Source: Parapedobacter soli
GTDB lineage: Bacteria > Bacteroidota > Bacteroidia > Sphingobacteriales > Sphingobacteriaceae
NCBI RefSeq assembly: GCF_025460835.1
Contig: NZ_JAMXAY010000015.1
Location: 26,895-90,894 of the forward strand
Reading direction: 5' to 3'
Length of the DNA stretch: 64,000 bases
Position 1 is the stretch's first letter; every line of letters starts with the position of its first letter. The notes under the pieces were generated by a model. The model searched no databases. It was not told the origin of the DNA and saw only the letters and a list, made by a program, of their open reading frames with translations. The position numbers and the translations under genes were made by a program. Below, piece by piece: positions 52,776-61,752 of the stretch.

Positions 52776-53971
52776 GCACGCCTACCCGGGTTGCCGTTAC
52801 TGGAATGGGTGCCATTTCGGCCATCGGGATGGATGTGCCGGCCAACTACCGTTCGCTGCAAGCATCGCGCCACGGGATAGGCCCTATCCAACTGCTCGAT
52901 TCAGCCCATTGCGGCAACCTGCTGGTCGGTGAGGTGGGCATCACCAACGACGAGCTGGCCCAACGGCTGGAAATCCCTGCCGGAGAAGCTTATACACGCA
53001 CCACATTGCTGGCACTGATCGCCGCAAAAGAAGCTATTGCCGGAATCGGCTTGGCCGACGGCAAGCGGACCGGGCTCATCTCCGCTACCACTGTGGGCGG
53101 CATGGATGCTACCGAACGTTATTACGACGATTACCTCGTGGTAGAAACACATCGGCATTTTATCCCAACTCATCCCTGCGGCTACGCTACAGAGCAGATG
53201 GCCCACTATCTTGGGGTAACTGACTACGTAACTACCATCAGCACCGCATGCTCGTCGGCCGCCAACGCCATCATGCTGGGGGCGCGGATGATCAAAGCCG
53301 GACTGCTCGATCGTGCCATTGTGGGCGGTACCGATTGCCTGTCGCGCTTCACCATCAATGGGTTCAATTCCCTCATGATATATACCGACGGCCATTGCCG
53401 TCCATTCGACGAGCAACGCAACGGATTGAACCTCGGCGAAGCCGCCGCATACTTGGTGCTGGAACGCGCAGATGCGGCATCAAAAGCACCAATAGCCTAC
53501 CTTACCGGTTACGGCCACGCCAACGACGCGTTTCACCAAACCGCATCGTCGGATAACGGTGACGGGGCATACCTTGCCATGAAGCAGGCGTTGGAAGTAG
53601 CCGGAATGGAAGCCGCCGCCATAAGCTACGTCAACGCACATGGAACCGCCACGCCGAACAACGACCTGGCAGAAGGGCAGGCCCTTCTCCGTATCTATGG
53701 CACAGCAGCATCGATTCCACCATTTAGCTCCACAAAGGCGTTTACAGGCCATACGCTGGCCGCCGCCGGGGCAATCGAGGCGGTTTTCTCCATCCTGGCA
53801 CTGCAGCACCAGGAAATATTTGCCAATTTGAACTTTTCGCAGCCCATTGAAGCTCTAGGCATTGTGCCACAGACTACACTGCTCCCTGCCGAAATCAACC
53901 ATGTGCTATCCAATTCGTTCGGATTCGGGGGTAACTGCAGCTCCCTGCTATTTTCAAATGCCCATGATTAA
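52772..53971 (+). CDS. Beta-ketoacyl-ACP synthase (KAS II-like), third in locus; active partner of the degenerate KS
   Basis: This 399-residue ketosynthase has Cys in STACSSAANAIM, His in NAHGTATPNND and Lys/His in STKAFTGHTLAAAG. The gene overlaps the next, degenerate ketosynthase gene by 8 nt. An active ketosynthase paired with an inactive one is the arrangement of KS/chain-length-factor heterodimers in type II polyketide and aryl polyene synthases. I infer that this pair extends the polyene and sets its length. Confidence 0.88.
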   Translation: MSTPTRVAVTGMGAISAIGMDVPANYRSLQASRHGIGPIQLLDSAHCGNLLVGEVGITNDELAQRLEIPAGEAYTRTTLLALIAAKEAIAGIGLADGKRTGLISATTVGGMDATERYYDDYLVVETHRHFIPTHPCGYATEQMAHYLGVTDYVTTISTACSSAANAIMLGARMIKAGLLDRAIVGGTDCLSRFTINGFNSLMIYTDGHCRPFDEQRNGLNLGEAAAYLVLERADAASKAPIAYLTGYGHANDAFHQTASSDNGDGAYLAMKQALEVAGMEAAAISYVNAHGTATPNNDLAEGQALLRIYGTAASIPPFSSTKAFTGHTLAAAGAIEAVFSILALQHQEIFANLNFSQPIEALGIVPQTTLLPAEINHVLSNSFGFGGNCSSLLFSNAHD

Positions 53972-55025
53972 GCCCCTCTACATCCATGGTATGGCCGGTA
54001 TCTCCATCCAGCCAACCACCGAACCTGGTTATTTTTTCGACCGCATAGTGTCGTATGCACAAAACCCCATACCCGCACGCGACCCCGACTATAAAGCACT
54101 CATCCCGCCACTGCAACTACGCCGTATGAACAAGAGCATGCGGATGGCAATATTCACGTCGCAACGGGCCCTGCAGCAAGCAGGGAGGACAACAATCGAT
54201 GCTGTCATCACCGGCACAGGACTGGGCTGCCTCCGCGACTCGGAGCGCTTTGTGGAAGCGATACTGGCCGATGAGGGCCAATCACTTAACCCCACACCGT
54301 TCATCCAGTCTACCCATAACATGGCAGCAGCGGCTATCGCACTAGCCCTTAAATGTAACGGGTATAACATGACCTATGTGAACAATGCCAATTCATTCGA
54401 ATCGGCATTGCTCGACGGGATGATATACTTGAGCGAACATCCCGACAAGACCATCTTACTTGGCGCCGTAGACGAACTCGGTGAGCGAACTACTACGTTT
54501 TGGGACATGGCCGGCTACCTCAAGCGCAACGAACCCACTGTGCCGACACCCTTGGCGGCGGGCGCCACCACAGGTGAAATCGCAGCAGAGGGTTCTACGT
54601 TTTTTGTGGCATCACAGCGTCCGGTTCCATCGTCATTAGGCAAAGTGGTAGCCGTTGAAACATGCCTGGAAACCGATGATAGCACAATACTCATAACGCG
54701 CTTTCTTCAAAAACATGGTCTGGATACCAGCGCGATTGATGGTGTACTGATGGGATACAACGGCGACTCGCGTTATGACAGTCTTTACCACGAAGTGACC
54801 AACGCCCAGTTTGCGGGAATACCGTGCGTGGGGTTCAAACATGTGTTGGGCGAGTACGATACGGTGATCGCCGCGGCACTGGCATTGAGTATACAGATCC
54901 TCCACGAGCAACATATTCCACCGGCATTGCTCGTCAGCGGACCACAGCCACAGCAGCTCTCACGCCTACTCATCTACACCCAACGGCGGGGGAAGAATCA
55001 CGGCTTGGTACTAGTAGAGCGATAA
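53964..55025 (+). CDS. Degenerate ketosynthase, probable chain-length factor
   Basis: This 353-residue protein keeps the thiolase fold but has lost all catalytic residues. At the nucleophile position the sequence is NNANSFESALLDG (no Cys). The first His motif is replaced by MGYNGDSRYDS, and the second by FKHVLGEYDTVIAAA. It starts at 53964 (or 53958), overlapping the active ketosynthase by 8 nt. This is the hallmark of a chain-length factor that forms a heterodimer with the upstream enzyme. It is the last gene of the pigment locus. A gap of 109 bp then leads to the protease genes. Confidence 0.8.
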   Translation: MIKPLYIHGMAGISIQPTTEPGYFFDRIVSYAQNPIPARDPDYKALIPPLQLRRMNKSMRMAIFTSQRALQQAGRTTIDAVITGTGLGCLRDSERFVEAILADEGQSLNPTPFIQSTHNMAAAAIALALKCNGYNMTYVNNANSFESALLDGMIYLSEHPDKTILLGAVDELGERTTTFWDMAGYLKRNEPTVPTPLAAGATTGEIAAEGSTFFVASQRPVPSSLGKVVAVETCLETDDSTILITRFLQKHGLDTSAIDGVLMGYNGDSRYDSLYHEVTNAQFAGIPCVGFKHVLGEYDTVIAAALALSIQILHEQHIPPALLVSGPQPQQLSRLLIYTQRRGKNHGLVLVER

Positions 55026-55134
55026 CATGCGAAAATTGTAACAAACCGCACTGTTTATCATCCAAGAATGGTAAACTTGCAATATTATCCAACGGATAAA
55101 CACATTAATATTACTGTCACCATCATCTAGCACA

Positions 55135-56469
55135 ATGAATAAAATCGCTATCCTTTCCACATTTTTGGGCATATCGCTTTGCATAGGCAACATTGCCATG
55201 GCCCAGAACAGGATTGAATTCAAGGAATTCAAATTAGACAACGGTCTTACCGTATTGATGCACCGCGACAACACCACCCCTATTGTGGCCGTATCGGTGA
55301 TGTACCACGTGGGCTCGAAAAATGAAAACCCCGAGCGTACTGGATTTGCACATTTCTTCGAACACCTGCTCTTCGAGGGTACCGAAAACATCGGCCGGGG
55401 CGAGTACATGAAAAAAATCGAATCCATCGGCGGCACACTCAACGCGTACACGACACAGGACGTGACCTATTACCACGAAGTGGTTCCGGCAAATTACCTC
55501 GAAACCGCCCTATATATGGAGAGTGAGCGGATGCTGCACGCCAAAATAGATACCGTGGGCGTAGAGACCCAGCGCAGCGTGGTAAAAGAGGAAATGCGGC
55601 AGCGCGTAGACAACCAGCCATATGGTACCATCTTGCAGGAAACATTCAAACGGACGCATTTGGTACACCCCTACCGGTGGTCGGTTATCGGTTCACTCGA
55701 CCACCTGAACGCTGCAACGCTCGATGAGTTCATGCAATTTTACAGAACCTATTACGTTCCGGACAATGCTGTCCTTTCTATCGCAGGCGATATCGACTAC
55801 GACCAGACGGAACAATGGATACGTATGTATTTCTCCGAGATACCAACGGGTATCGGCACAATTAACCGCCCAGACGTGACGGAGCCCCGGCGCACTGACG
55901 AAACTCGCGACATCGTCTATGACAACATCCAGCTGCCCGCTGTTATCCAAGCATATAACCTGCCGCCGAAAAAGCATAAAGACAGCCATGCACTGAGCAT
56001 GCTCTCCACTTACCTTACCGGCGGAAAGAGCTCACTCCTTACCAAAGAGATCGTGGATAAACAACAAAAGGCAGTTGCGATAGCCGCATTCCCACTCGAC
56101 TTGGAAGACGGCGGCGTATTCCTGCTATACGGAATTGCCAACATGGGTGTATCGGCCGATTCATTGGAGTATGCCATCGACCAGCAATTGGCCAAGGTAA
56201 TCGCCAACGGAATATCCGAAGACGATTTCCAAAAGCTACTGGCACAGGTTGAAAATGCGGTAGTAAGCCGCCAGGCTTCTGTTGCCGGCATAGCCGAAAG
56301 CCTAGCGGAAGCAAAAATCTTTTTCGGTGATGCCAATGAGGTAAATAGGGAGATGGACAAATACAACGCGGTATCGCGCGCGGATATCCACCGCGTAGCC
56401 CAAGAATACCTTGGCAAAGACGGGCGGGTGGTACTGTATTACCTACCTAAACCTGCCGATGCCGAATAA
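55135..56469 (+). CDS. M16 family zinc protease, active subunit
   Basis: This 444-residue protein has a signal peptide (to about residue 24, AMAQ) and an inverted zinc motif HFFEH at residues 73-77. A downstream Glu lies in VVKEEMRQR (near 150). It has two pitrilysin-type domains. It is paired with a second M16 gene 46 nt downstream that lacks the zinc motif. Such pairs form heterodimeric periplasmic peptidases. The start ATG at 55135 is supported by the signal peptide. No strong promoter is seen; TAAACTTG near 55071 is one base off the -7 consensus. Confidence 0.92.
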   Translation: MNKIAILSTFLGISLCIGNIAMAQNRIEFKEFKLDNGLTVLMHRDNTTPIVAVSVMYHVGSKNENPERTGFAHFFEHLLFEGTENIGRGEYMKKIESIGGTLNAYTTQDVTYYHEVVPANYLETALYMESERMLHAKIDTVGVETQRSVVKEEMRQRVDNQPYGTILQETFKRTHLVHPYRWSVIGSLDHLNAATLDEFMQFYRTYYVPDNAVLSIAGDIDYDQTEQWIRMYFSEIPTGIGTINRPDVTEPRRTDETRDIVYDNIQLPAVIQAYNLPPKKHKDSHALSMLSTYLTGGKSSLLTKEIVDKQQKAVAIAAFPLDLEDGGVFLLYGIANMGVSADSLEYAIDQQLAKVIANGISEDDFQKLLAQVENAVVSRQASVAGIAESLAEAKIFFGDANEVNREMDKYNAVSRADIHRVAQEYLGKDGRVVLYYLPKPADAE

Positions 56470-56515
56470 TGAATAACGTCTAACTGCTCAAACGATGACG
56501 ATAAATAAGATAACA

Positions 56516-58561
56516 ATGAATAAGATCAGCATATTTCTTTTCCTGGCCTGTTGCGGTATATCATCCACTTTTGCACAAATAGATCGCAGTAAATACCCCG
56601 AGCCGGGGCCGGCCCCAGAGATCAACATCGGTATTCCCGCTACCTTCACATTGCCCAATGGGTTGAAGGTGTTTGTAGTAGAGAACCACAAGCTGCCACG
56701 TGTGACGTATTCGTTGGTATTAGACCGCGACCCGATTTTAGAAGGTGACAAGGCAGGGCTAACCACATTCGTAGGCGAAATGCTCATGGGTGGCACAACC
56801 ACGAGAAGTAAGGACGAGCTCGACGAGGCCATTGACCGCATCGGTGCCCGTATAGGTGCATCGTCTACCTCGGCAAATGCGTCGTCGCTCAAAAAATACA
56901 ACGACCAGTTGCTGGAGCTTTTCGCAGACGTCCTGTTCAACCCTGCTTTTCCCCAATCCGAGTTGGATAAGCAAAAAAAGCAAGCCATCTCCGGTTTAGC
57001 TGCCGCCAAAGAAAACCCCAATAGCATCGTAAGGGTGGTGCGGAATGCGGTAATGTACGGCAAAGACCACCCTTATGGTGAAACGGAAACCGAAAAGACC
57101 GTGGAAAACGTACAGCTGGAGGATATCAAAAACTATTACGACACCTATTTCAAACCGAATATTGCCTATTTGGCCATCGTGGGCGACATCACTGCATCGG
57201 AAGCCAAGGCGTTGGTAACGAAATATTTTTCGGATTGGAAACGCGGTGACGTGCCGAGCCACGAGTGGTCAACGCCACAGGTGCCGGTCGGGAACAAGGT
57301 AGTCCTTGTAAACCGTCCAACCAGTGCCCAATCGGTTATCAATGTAGGGTACCCCCTGCAGCTGAAACCCAACAACCCGGATGTCATCGCCGTCTCGGTG
57401 GTAGCCGAGATACTCGGTGGCGGTGCTTCTTCAAGGCTTTTCCAAAACCTGCGTGAAGACAAAGGTTACACGTATGGTGCCTACGGCAGCATCACCCCGG
57501 ATAAGCTGGTAGCTGTGCTAAATACCAGTGCCAGTGTACGAAATGCGGTAACCGATAGCGCTACGCATGAGCTTATCAATGAGCTGACACGCATCGGGGA
57601 ACGTACCATTACCCCGGAAGAACTCGATCTGGCCAAAGCATCCCTAGCCGGGAGCTTCGGGCGGTCGCTGGAACAACCCGCTACCATCGCCCGGTTTGCC
57701 ATCAATACCGAGCTCCAGCAGCTACCCAAAGATTACTACCAGAATTACCTGAAAAACCTGGATGCTTTGACACTAGACCAGATCAATGCCGTCGCTACCA
57801 ATTACGTGCACGGGGATAACCTGCAAATAACCATTGTAGGCAAGACCGACGATTTCGCTGATCAGATGGCTCGGTTCGGTGCTGTGCAATACTACACTGT
57901 AACAGGTGATCCAGAAGTGAAGATGGAAATCACCGACGCGGATATCACCGCGGCAGGGGTAATCGATACATACCTCGACGCCATCGGCGGAAAGGAAAAA
58001 TTGGCCGCGGTCAACACCATCAAAACGGTGAGCGAGGCCGAGATCCAGGGAATGGCAATTACGATAGAACAATTGGTGGATAAAAACAAAGGGGTTGCGG
58101 TACAGAACACGAAATTAGGTCCGCAGGTACTATCCAAGGTGGTGGTTACCCCTGCTAAAGTTACCGTTACCGCCCAAGGGCAATCACAAGAACTGCCGGC
58201 GGAAGCTGCTGCAGCATACCAATCGCTATTGGAGATTTTCCCCGAACTCACATATGGAGAAGACGATGTGGCACTCGAACTGGATGGGATTACAAAAGTA
58301 AACGACGAGGATGCCTACAAAGTAAAGGTGACCCAGGGGCCAAATACGTCCACCGTTTATTTCAGTGTATCATCAGGACTCAAACTGAAAACCGAAAGTG
58401 AGCTTTCGGGTGAAATTACCATCGAGCAATATGGCACTTACGACGGCATACAGCTGCCCGAAACCGTTTCGATTGTCAATAAAATGGTTCCCATGCCACT
58501 GAAGGCAGTGACCAAAGCGGTAGTGATCAACGGTGAAATCAGTGACGAAGAATTGCAATAG
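56516..58561 (+). CDS. M16-family protein, non-catalytic subunit with a C-terminal extension
   Basis: The protein is 681 residues from the ATG at 56516, which gives the signal peptide MNKISIFLFLACCGISSTFA. Residues about 40-470 form two M16-type domains, but the zinc motif is absent: the position reads TTFVGEMLMGGTT. The Arg/Tyr-containing second domain is kept. The last about 200 residues, from VDTYLDAIGGKEKLAAV, form an extra domain that looks like the LolA/DUF4292-like lipoprotein-sorting fold (EQYGTYDGIQLPETV near its end). The gene follows its active partner by 46 nt. Substrate is unknown. Confidence 0.88.
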   Translation: MNKISIFLFLACCGISSTFAQIDRSKYPEPGPAPEINIGIPATFTLPNGLKVFVVENHKLPRVTYSLVLDRDPILEGDKAGLTTFVGEMLMGGTTTRSKDELDEAIDRIGARIGASSTSANASSLKKYNDQLLELFADVLFNPAFPQSELDKQKKQAISGLAAAKENPNSIVRVVRNAVMYGKDHPYGETETEKTVENVQLEDIKNYYDTYFKPNIAYLAIVGDITASEAKALVTKYFSDWKRGDVPSHEWSTPQVPVGNKVVLVNRPTSAQSVINVGYPLQLKPNNPDVIAVSVVAEILGGGASSRLFQNLREDKGYTYGAYGSITPDKLVAVLNTSASVRNAVTDSATHELINELTRIGERTITPEELDLAKASLAGSFGRSLEQPATIARFAINTELQQLPKDYYQNYLKNLDALTLDQINAVATNYVHGDNLQITIVGKTDDFADQMARFGAVQYYTVTGDPEVKMEITDADITAAGVIDTYLDAIGGKEKLAAVNTIKTVSEAEIQGMAITIEQLVDKNKGVAVQNTKLGPQVLSKVVVTPAKVTVTAQGQSQELPAEAAAAYQSLLEIFPELTYGEDDVALELDGITKVNDEDAYKVKVTQGPNTSTVYFSVSSGLKLKTESELSGEITIEQYGTYDGIQLPETVSIVNKMVPMPLKAVTKAVVINGEISDEELQ

Positions 58562-58567
58562 GGCAAC

Positions 58568-59089
58568 TTAGAAACGAATGAATTCGTCAATCTGTTCGTT
58601 GGTGAACCGGAGCGTGTCTTCGCGGTAAAGATTACCCTGTTCGTCTAGCTCCTGGAAGATATGGGGAATGTGTATGCGTAAGGGCAGTACATTCAAACGC
58701 ACATAATGGCATACACCCGTGAAGTGGTCAACACCGCGCACATTCCCATATTTACCGCTAGACAGTCCTACCAATGCTGCTTTCTTATTGAAAAAGCTAT
58801 TGGGAAACTGGCAGGCATCCACGAAAGTCTTCAATATTCCGGGGAAGCTGCCGTTGTATTCAGGGATTATAAAAATAAATTTTTCGGTGGCCGTAACCTG
58901 GTCTTGGTAGGGCTGGAATGCGGCACTACGGTTTTTATACATCGTGGCCGTAATGAAATCGGCTGACACATCGGCGAGCGAAAGAATCTGTGCGGCTACA
59001 CCCCGTTCGGTAAGTTTTTGCTGATAATAAGTGGCGAGTTTAAACGTATTACTATGTGGACGGTTCGTACCGGATATGATGGTTACCAT
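58568..59089 (-). CDS. NADPH-dependent FMN reductase family protein
   Basis: This 173-residue flavodoxin-like protein has the FMN-phosphate loop GTNRPHSNTFKLA and the ring-contact segment PEYNGSFPGILKTFVDA. Relatives reduce FMN, quinones, azo dyes or chromate. Its 3' end lies 6 nt from the end of the M16 gene. It is transcribed divergently from parA from a back-to-back promoter region (59147-59178). A link with the flavin-dependent halogenase (reduced flavin supply) is possible but not shown by gene order. Confidence 0.88.
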   Translation of the reverse strand: MVTIISGTNRPHSNTFKLATYYQQKLTERGVAAQILSLADVSADFITATMYKNRSAAFQPYQDQVTATEKFIFIIPEYNGSFPGILKTFVDACQFPNSFFNKKAALVGLSSGKYGNVRGVDHFTGVCHYVRLNVLPLRIHIPHIFQELDEQGNLYREDTLRFTNEQIDEFIRF

Positions 59090-59146
59090 AAGAGATTAAA
59101 TTAAAAAAGCGTATCTTAGCCCGTCGCTTTCGCAGTTGCTTAAATG

Positions 59147-59178
59147 CCCAAAAGTACGAATTAATGGATACTTTTGGG
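59147..59178. promoter_or_regulatory. Back-to-back -7 elements within a 10-bp inverted repeat, between the FMN reductase and parA genes
   Basis: CCCAAAAGTA (59147-59156) and TACTTTTGGG (69-78 of the same hundred) are perfect inverted repeats around 12 nt. Each arm contains TACTTTTG, a TAnnTTTG match, pointing outward: leftward to the FMN reductase and rightward to parA. The rightward copy places transcription near 59183. This favours the parA start at 59215 over the longer frame at 59164. Confidence 0.5.
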
Positions 59179-59214
59179 GCGCGAAACAAAAAGAGCGCTA
59201 ATTTTTCATCACCC

Positions 59215-60012
59215 ATGGGTAAAATCATTGCAATAGCTAATCAAAAAGGAGGAGTGGGTAAAACAACTACCTCCATCAATCTGGCGGCCAGCTTGGCCGT
59301 ACTGGAGTATAAAACACTGTTGGTAGATGCCGACCCGCAGGCCAACTCAACATCGGGTATCGGTTTTGACCCGCGCACGGTCAAAGCCAGCATATACGAG
59401 TGCCTCGTAAATGATCTCAGCCCACGTGAGGCCATCCAACATACCGATACGCCCTATCTCGACCTGCTCCCTGCCCATATCGACCTGGTGGGGGCCGAGA
59501 TCGAGATGATCAACCTGCATGAGCGGGAATATAAAATGCGGCGTATTTTGGATGAAGTGAAAGATGAGTATGATTTCATCGTGATCGACTGCTCACCTTC
59601 TTTGGGCCTCATCACCATCAATGCCCTCTCGGCGTCCGACTCGGTCATCATCCCCGTACAATGTGAGTATTTTGCATTAGAAGGTTTAGGGAAGCTACTC
59701 AACACCATCAAAATCGTACAGAACAGGCTCAATACTGCCCTGGAAATCGAAGGTATCCTCCTCACCATGTATGATGTGCGGTTGCGGCTCTCCAACCAAG
59801 TGGTGGAGGAAGTACGATCGCACTTCAACGAACTTGTGTTTGATACCATCATCCAGCGCAACACACGGTTGAGTGAGGCTCCAAGTTTCGGGATCGCTGT
59901 CATCATGCATGATGCCAATTGCAAAGGAGCGATTAATTACCTGAACCTGGCACGGGAAATACTCCAGAAAAACAACCTTATCAAGGAAGAGGCAGAACAC
60001 GTAAGCGTATAG
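59215..60012 (+). CDS. parA: Chromosome partitioning ATPase ParA
   Basis: This 265-residue P-loop ATPase has the deviant Walker A KGGVGKTTTS at the N-terminus (MGKIIAIANQ start), DADPQANSTSG, and DFIVIDCSPSLG as Walker B. A longer frame to 59164 would add 17 residues ahead of the canonical start, but the promoter element lies within it. parB follows 6 nt downstream. ParA and ParB separate the chromosome origins. A chromosomal rather than plasmid pair is indicated by the next genes (DUF5683, dapB, lepB). Confidence 0.93.
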   Translation: MGKIIAIANQKGGVGKTTTSINLAASLAVLEYKTLLVDADPQANSTSGIGFDPRTVKASIYECLVNDLSPREAIQHTDTPYLDLLPAHIDLVGAEIEMINLHEREYKMRRILDEVKDEYDFIVIDCSPSLGLITINALSASDSVIIPVQCEYFALEGLGKLLNTIKIVQNRLNTALEIEGILLTMYDVRLRLSNQVVEEVRSHFNELVFDTIIQRNTRLSEAPSFGIAVIMHDANCKGAINYLNLAREILQKNNLIKEEAEHVSV

Positions 60013-60018
60013 TAGACC

Positions 60019-60936
60019 ATGGCAGCACAACAACGGAAAATAGGTTTGGGCAAGGGATTAAGTGCATTACTCGACGACTCGGCGGAGGGTGTAAGCCAAC
60101 CTGCCGGCAGCGTGGGCGGCATGCGGGATCGGCCCATGGCCGGCATGAGCCATATCCAGATCTCGCAGATTACCGTTAACCCCTTCCAGCCGCGTACGGA
60201 TTTCGACGAGGAAGCGCTTCGTGAGCTGGCCGACTCAATCAAGCTCCAAGGGCTCATCCAGCCCATTACCGTGCGGGAGGCCGAGCGCGGGGGGAACTAC
60301 CAACTTATCAGTGGGGAACGCCGTCTCCGTGCCGCCAAACTCGCCGGCCTGACGGAGATCCCGGCTTATGTGCGTACAGCCAACGATCAGCAGATGTTGG
60401 AAATGGCGCTCATTGAAAACATCCAGCGCGAAAACCTCAATGCCATGGAAGTGGCACTGAGCTTCCAACGGATGATTGAAGAATGTAACCTCAAACAGGA
60501 GGAGCTCGGCGAACGCGTGAGCAAAAACCGATCTACAGTAACCAACTACCTCCGGCTACTGAAGCTTCCGCCCGTCATACAGGCGGCCATCCGCGACGGA
60601 CAACTCAGTATGGGCCACGCACGCGCGTTGATCAACGTGCCCGAAATCGACAAGCAGCTATACATCTTCCGTGAAATTGTGAAAAAGGGGCTTTCCGTAA
60701 GGAAAACGGAAGAGCTGGTGCGTGGCATACAACAGCAAGGCCACCGCGGGGCTGCCCAAAGCCCGAAGTCCACACCACTGTCTTTCCAATACCAAAAGGT
60801 GGAGGACGACCTAGCGTCGAAATTTTCAACACGGGTTAGGTTAAAAGTTGCCAATAAAAAGGGTAAGGGAGCCATCGAAATCCCTTTCCACTCTGAAGAT
60901 GACCTGAATCGGATTCTCGAATTATTGGACTGGTGA
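60019..60936 (+). CDS. parB: Chromosome partitioning protein ParB
   Basis: This 305-residue protein has an N-terminal CTP-binding/ParB-like domain (SGERRLRAAKLAGL; ENIQRENLNAMEVA). A helix-turn-helix follows (LGERVSKNRSTVTNYLRLLK), then a C-terminal dimerisation part. It binds parS sites and slides as a clamp. Its stop overlaps the next gene by one base (TGATG). I noticed no parS palindrome nearby, but did not search exhaustively. Confidence 0.93.
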   Translation: MAAQQRKIGLGKGLSALLDDSAEGVSQPAGSVGGMRDRPMAGMSHIQISQITVNPFQPRTDFDEEALRELADSIKLQGLIQPITVREAERGGNYQLISGERRLRAAKLAGLTEIPAYVRTANDQQMLEMALIENIQRENLNAMEVALSFQRMIEECNLKQEELGERVSKNRSTVTNYLRLLKLPPVIQAAIRDGQLSMGHARALINVPEIDKQLYIFREIVKKGLSVRKTEELVRGIQQQGHRGAAQSPKSTPLSFQYQKVEDDLASKFSTRVRLKVANKKGKGAIEIPFHSEDDLNRILELLDW

Positions 60937-61673
60937 TGAATCGACTGATTATTATCTTGCTATTGGCAACGGGGGTTTGGGGCACGCTCCAAGCACAAGA
61001 GCCCGATAGCCTAAAGCGCGATAGTATTCCTAAAGTTACCGACAGTCTAACCACATCCGCTACCGATACGCTTGCCGACGAGACCCGGAGGGAGAGGCGG
61101 CAACGGGAAAAACGTGAACGTGAGGCCGATGAGCAGCTTCAGGTCGTATTCAAGGACTCTGCCCGGTTGGCGCTAGAAGAGTTATCAAACCGGCCCTGGA
61201 AGCGCTCGTTGATGGTGCCCGGCTGGGGGCAGATTACCAATGGTGGTTGGTGGTGGCTCAAAGTTCCGGTCATCTATGGCGGTTTTGTGAGTGCCGTATT
61301 GGTTTTCGAATTCAACAACCGATATTACCACGATATCCTAGGTGAAGTGCAATATCGTGTAAATAACAACCACGCTATCCCTCCAAACACAAAATACCCG
61401 CAGCTTGGCGCTGGCAGCCAGATTACAGACTATATGATCTCTGCGAAAGATTTTTACCGCCGTAACCGCGACCTCACGGTATTGGTAACGATTGGATGGT
61501 GGGGGCTTCAGGCTGTGGAGGCCTACGTCAACTCGATGCTGAAAAACCGCTGGGAAATCGGGGATGATCTCGCATTCAACATCGGGCCAACACTTTTGGT
61601 TACACCCGGCTCCGCTTGGGCTTACCAATCCCAACCCTATACGGTAGGGGTGAAGATAAATGTCAGGTTTTAG
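60936..61673 (+). CDS. DUF5683 domain-containing membrane protein
   Basis: This 245-residue protein has a signal peptide (MNRLIIILLLATGVWGTLQA) and a charged Arg/Glu-rich segment (about 50-75). The DUF5683 core follows: RSLMVPGWGQITNGGWWWLKVP (broken here at 16 + 6), a membrane segment (about 105-125), and a C-terminal end KINVRF. The family is found in Bacteroidota next to parAB and dapB, as here, and its job is unknown. The ATG at 60936 overlaps the parB stop; a GTG at 60933 is less likely. Confidence 0.82.
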   Translation: MNRLIIILLLATGVWGTLQAQEPDSLKRDSIPKVTDSLTTSATDTLADETRRERRQREKREREADEQLQVVFKDSARLALEELSNRPWKRSLMVPGWGQITNGGWWWLKVPVIYGGFVSAVLVFEFNNRYYHDILGEVQYRVNNNHAIPPNTKYPQLGAGSQITDYMISAKDFYRRNRDLTVLVTIGWWGLQAVEAYVNSMLKNRWEIGDDLAFNIGPTLLVTPGSAWAYQSQPYTVGVKINVRF

Positions 61674-61752
61674 ACAGTGAATGGACAAGATACAGGAAAC
61701 AATAGATTGGACTTACGACTAAATTTCGAAATACTAAAGACTTACGACCAAC

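Noticed and set aside
59164..59214. N-terminal extension of parA
   Set aside because: The canonical MGKIIAIANQKGG start is at 59215, and a -7 element lies within the extension.
59000..61000. parS site near parAB
   Set aside because: I noticed no TGTTTCACGTGAAACA-like palindrome by eye; an exact-match search would be needed to be sure.
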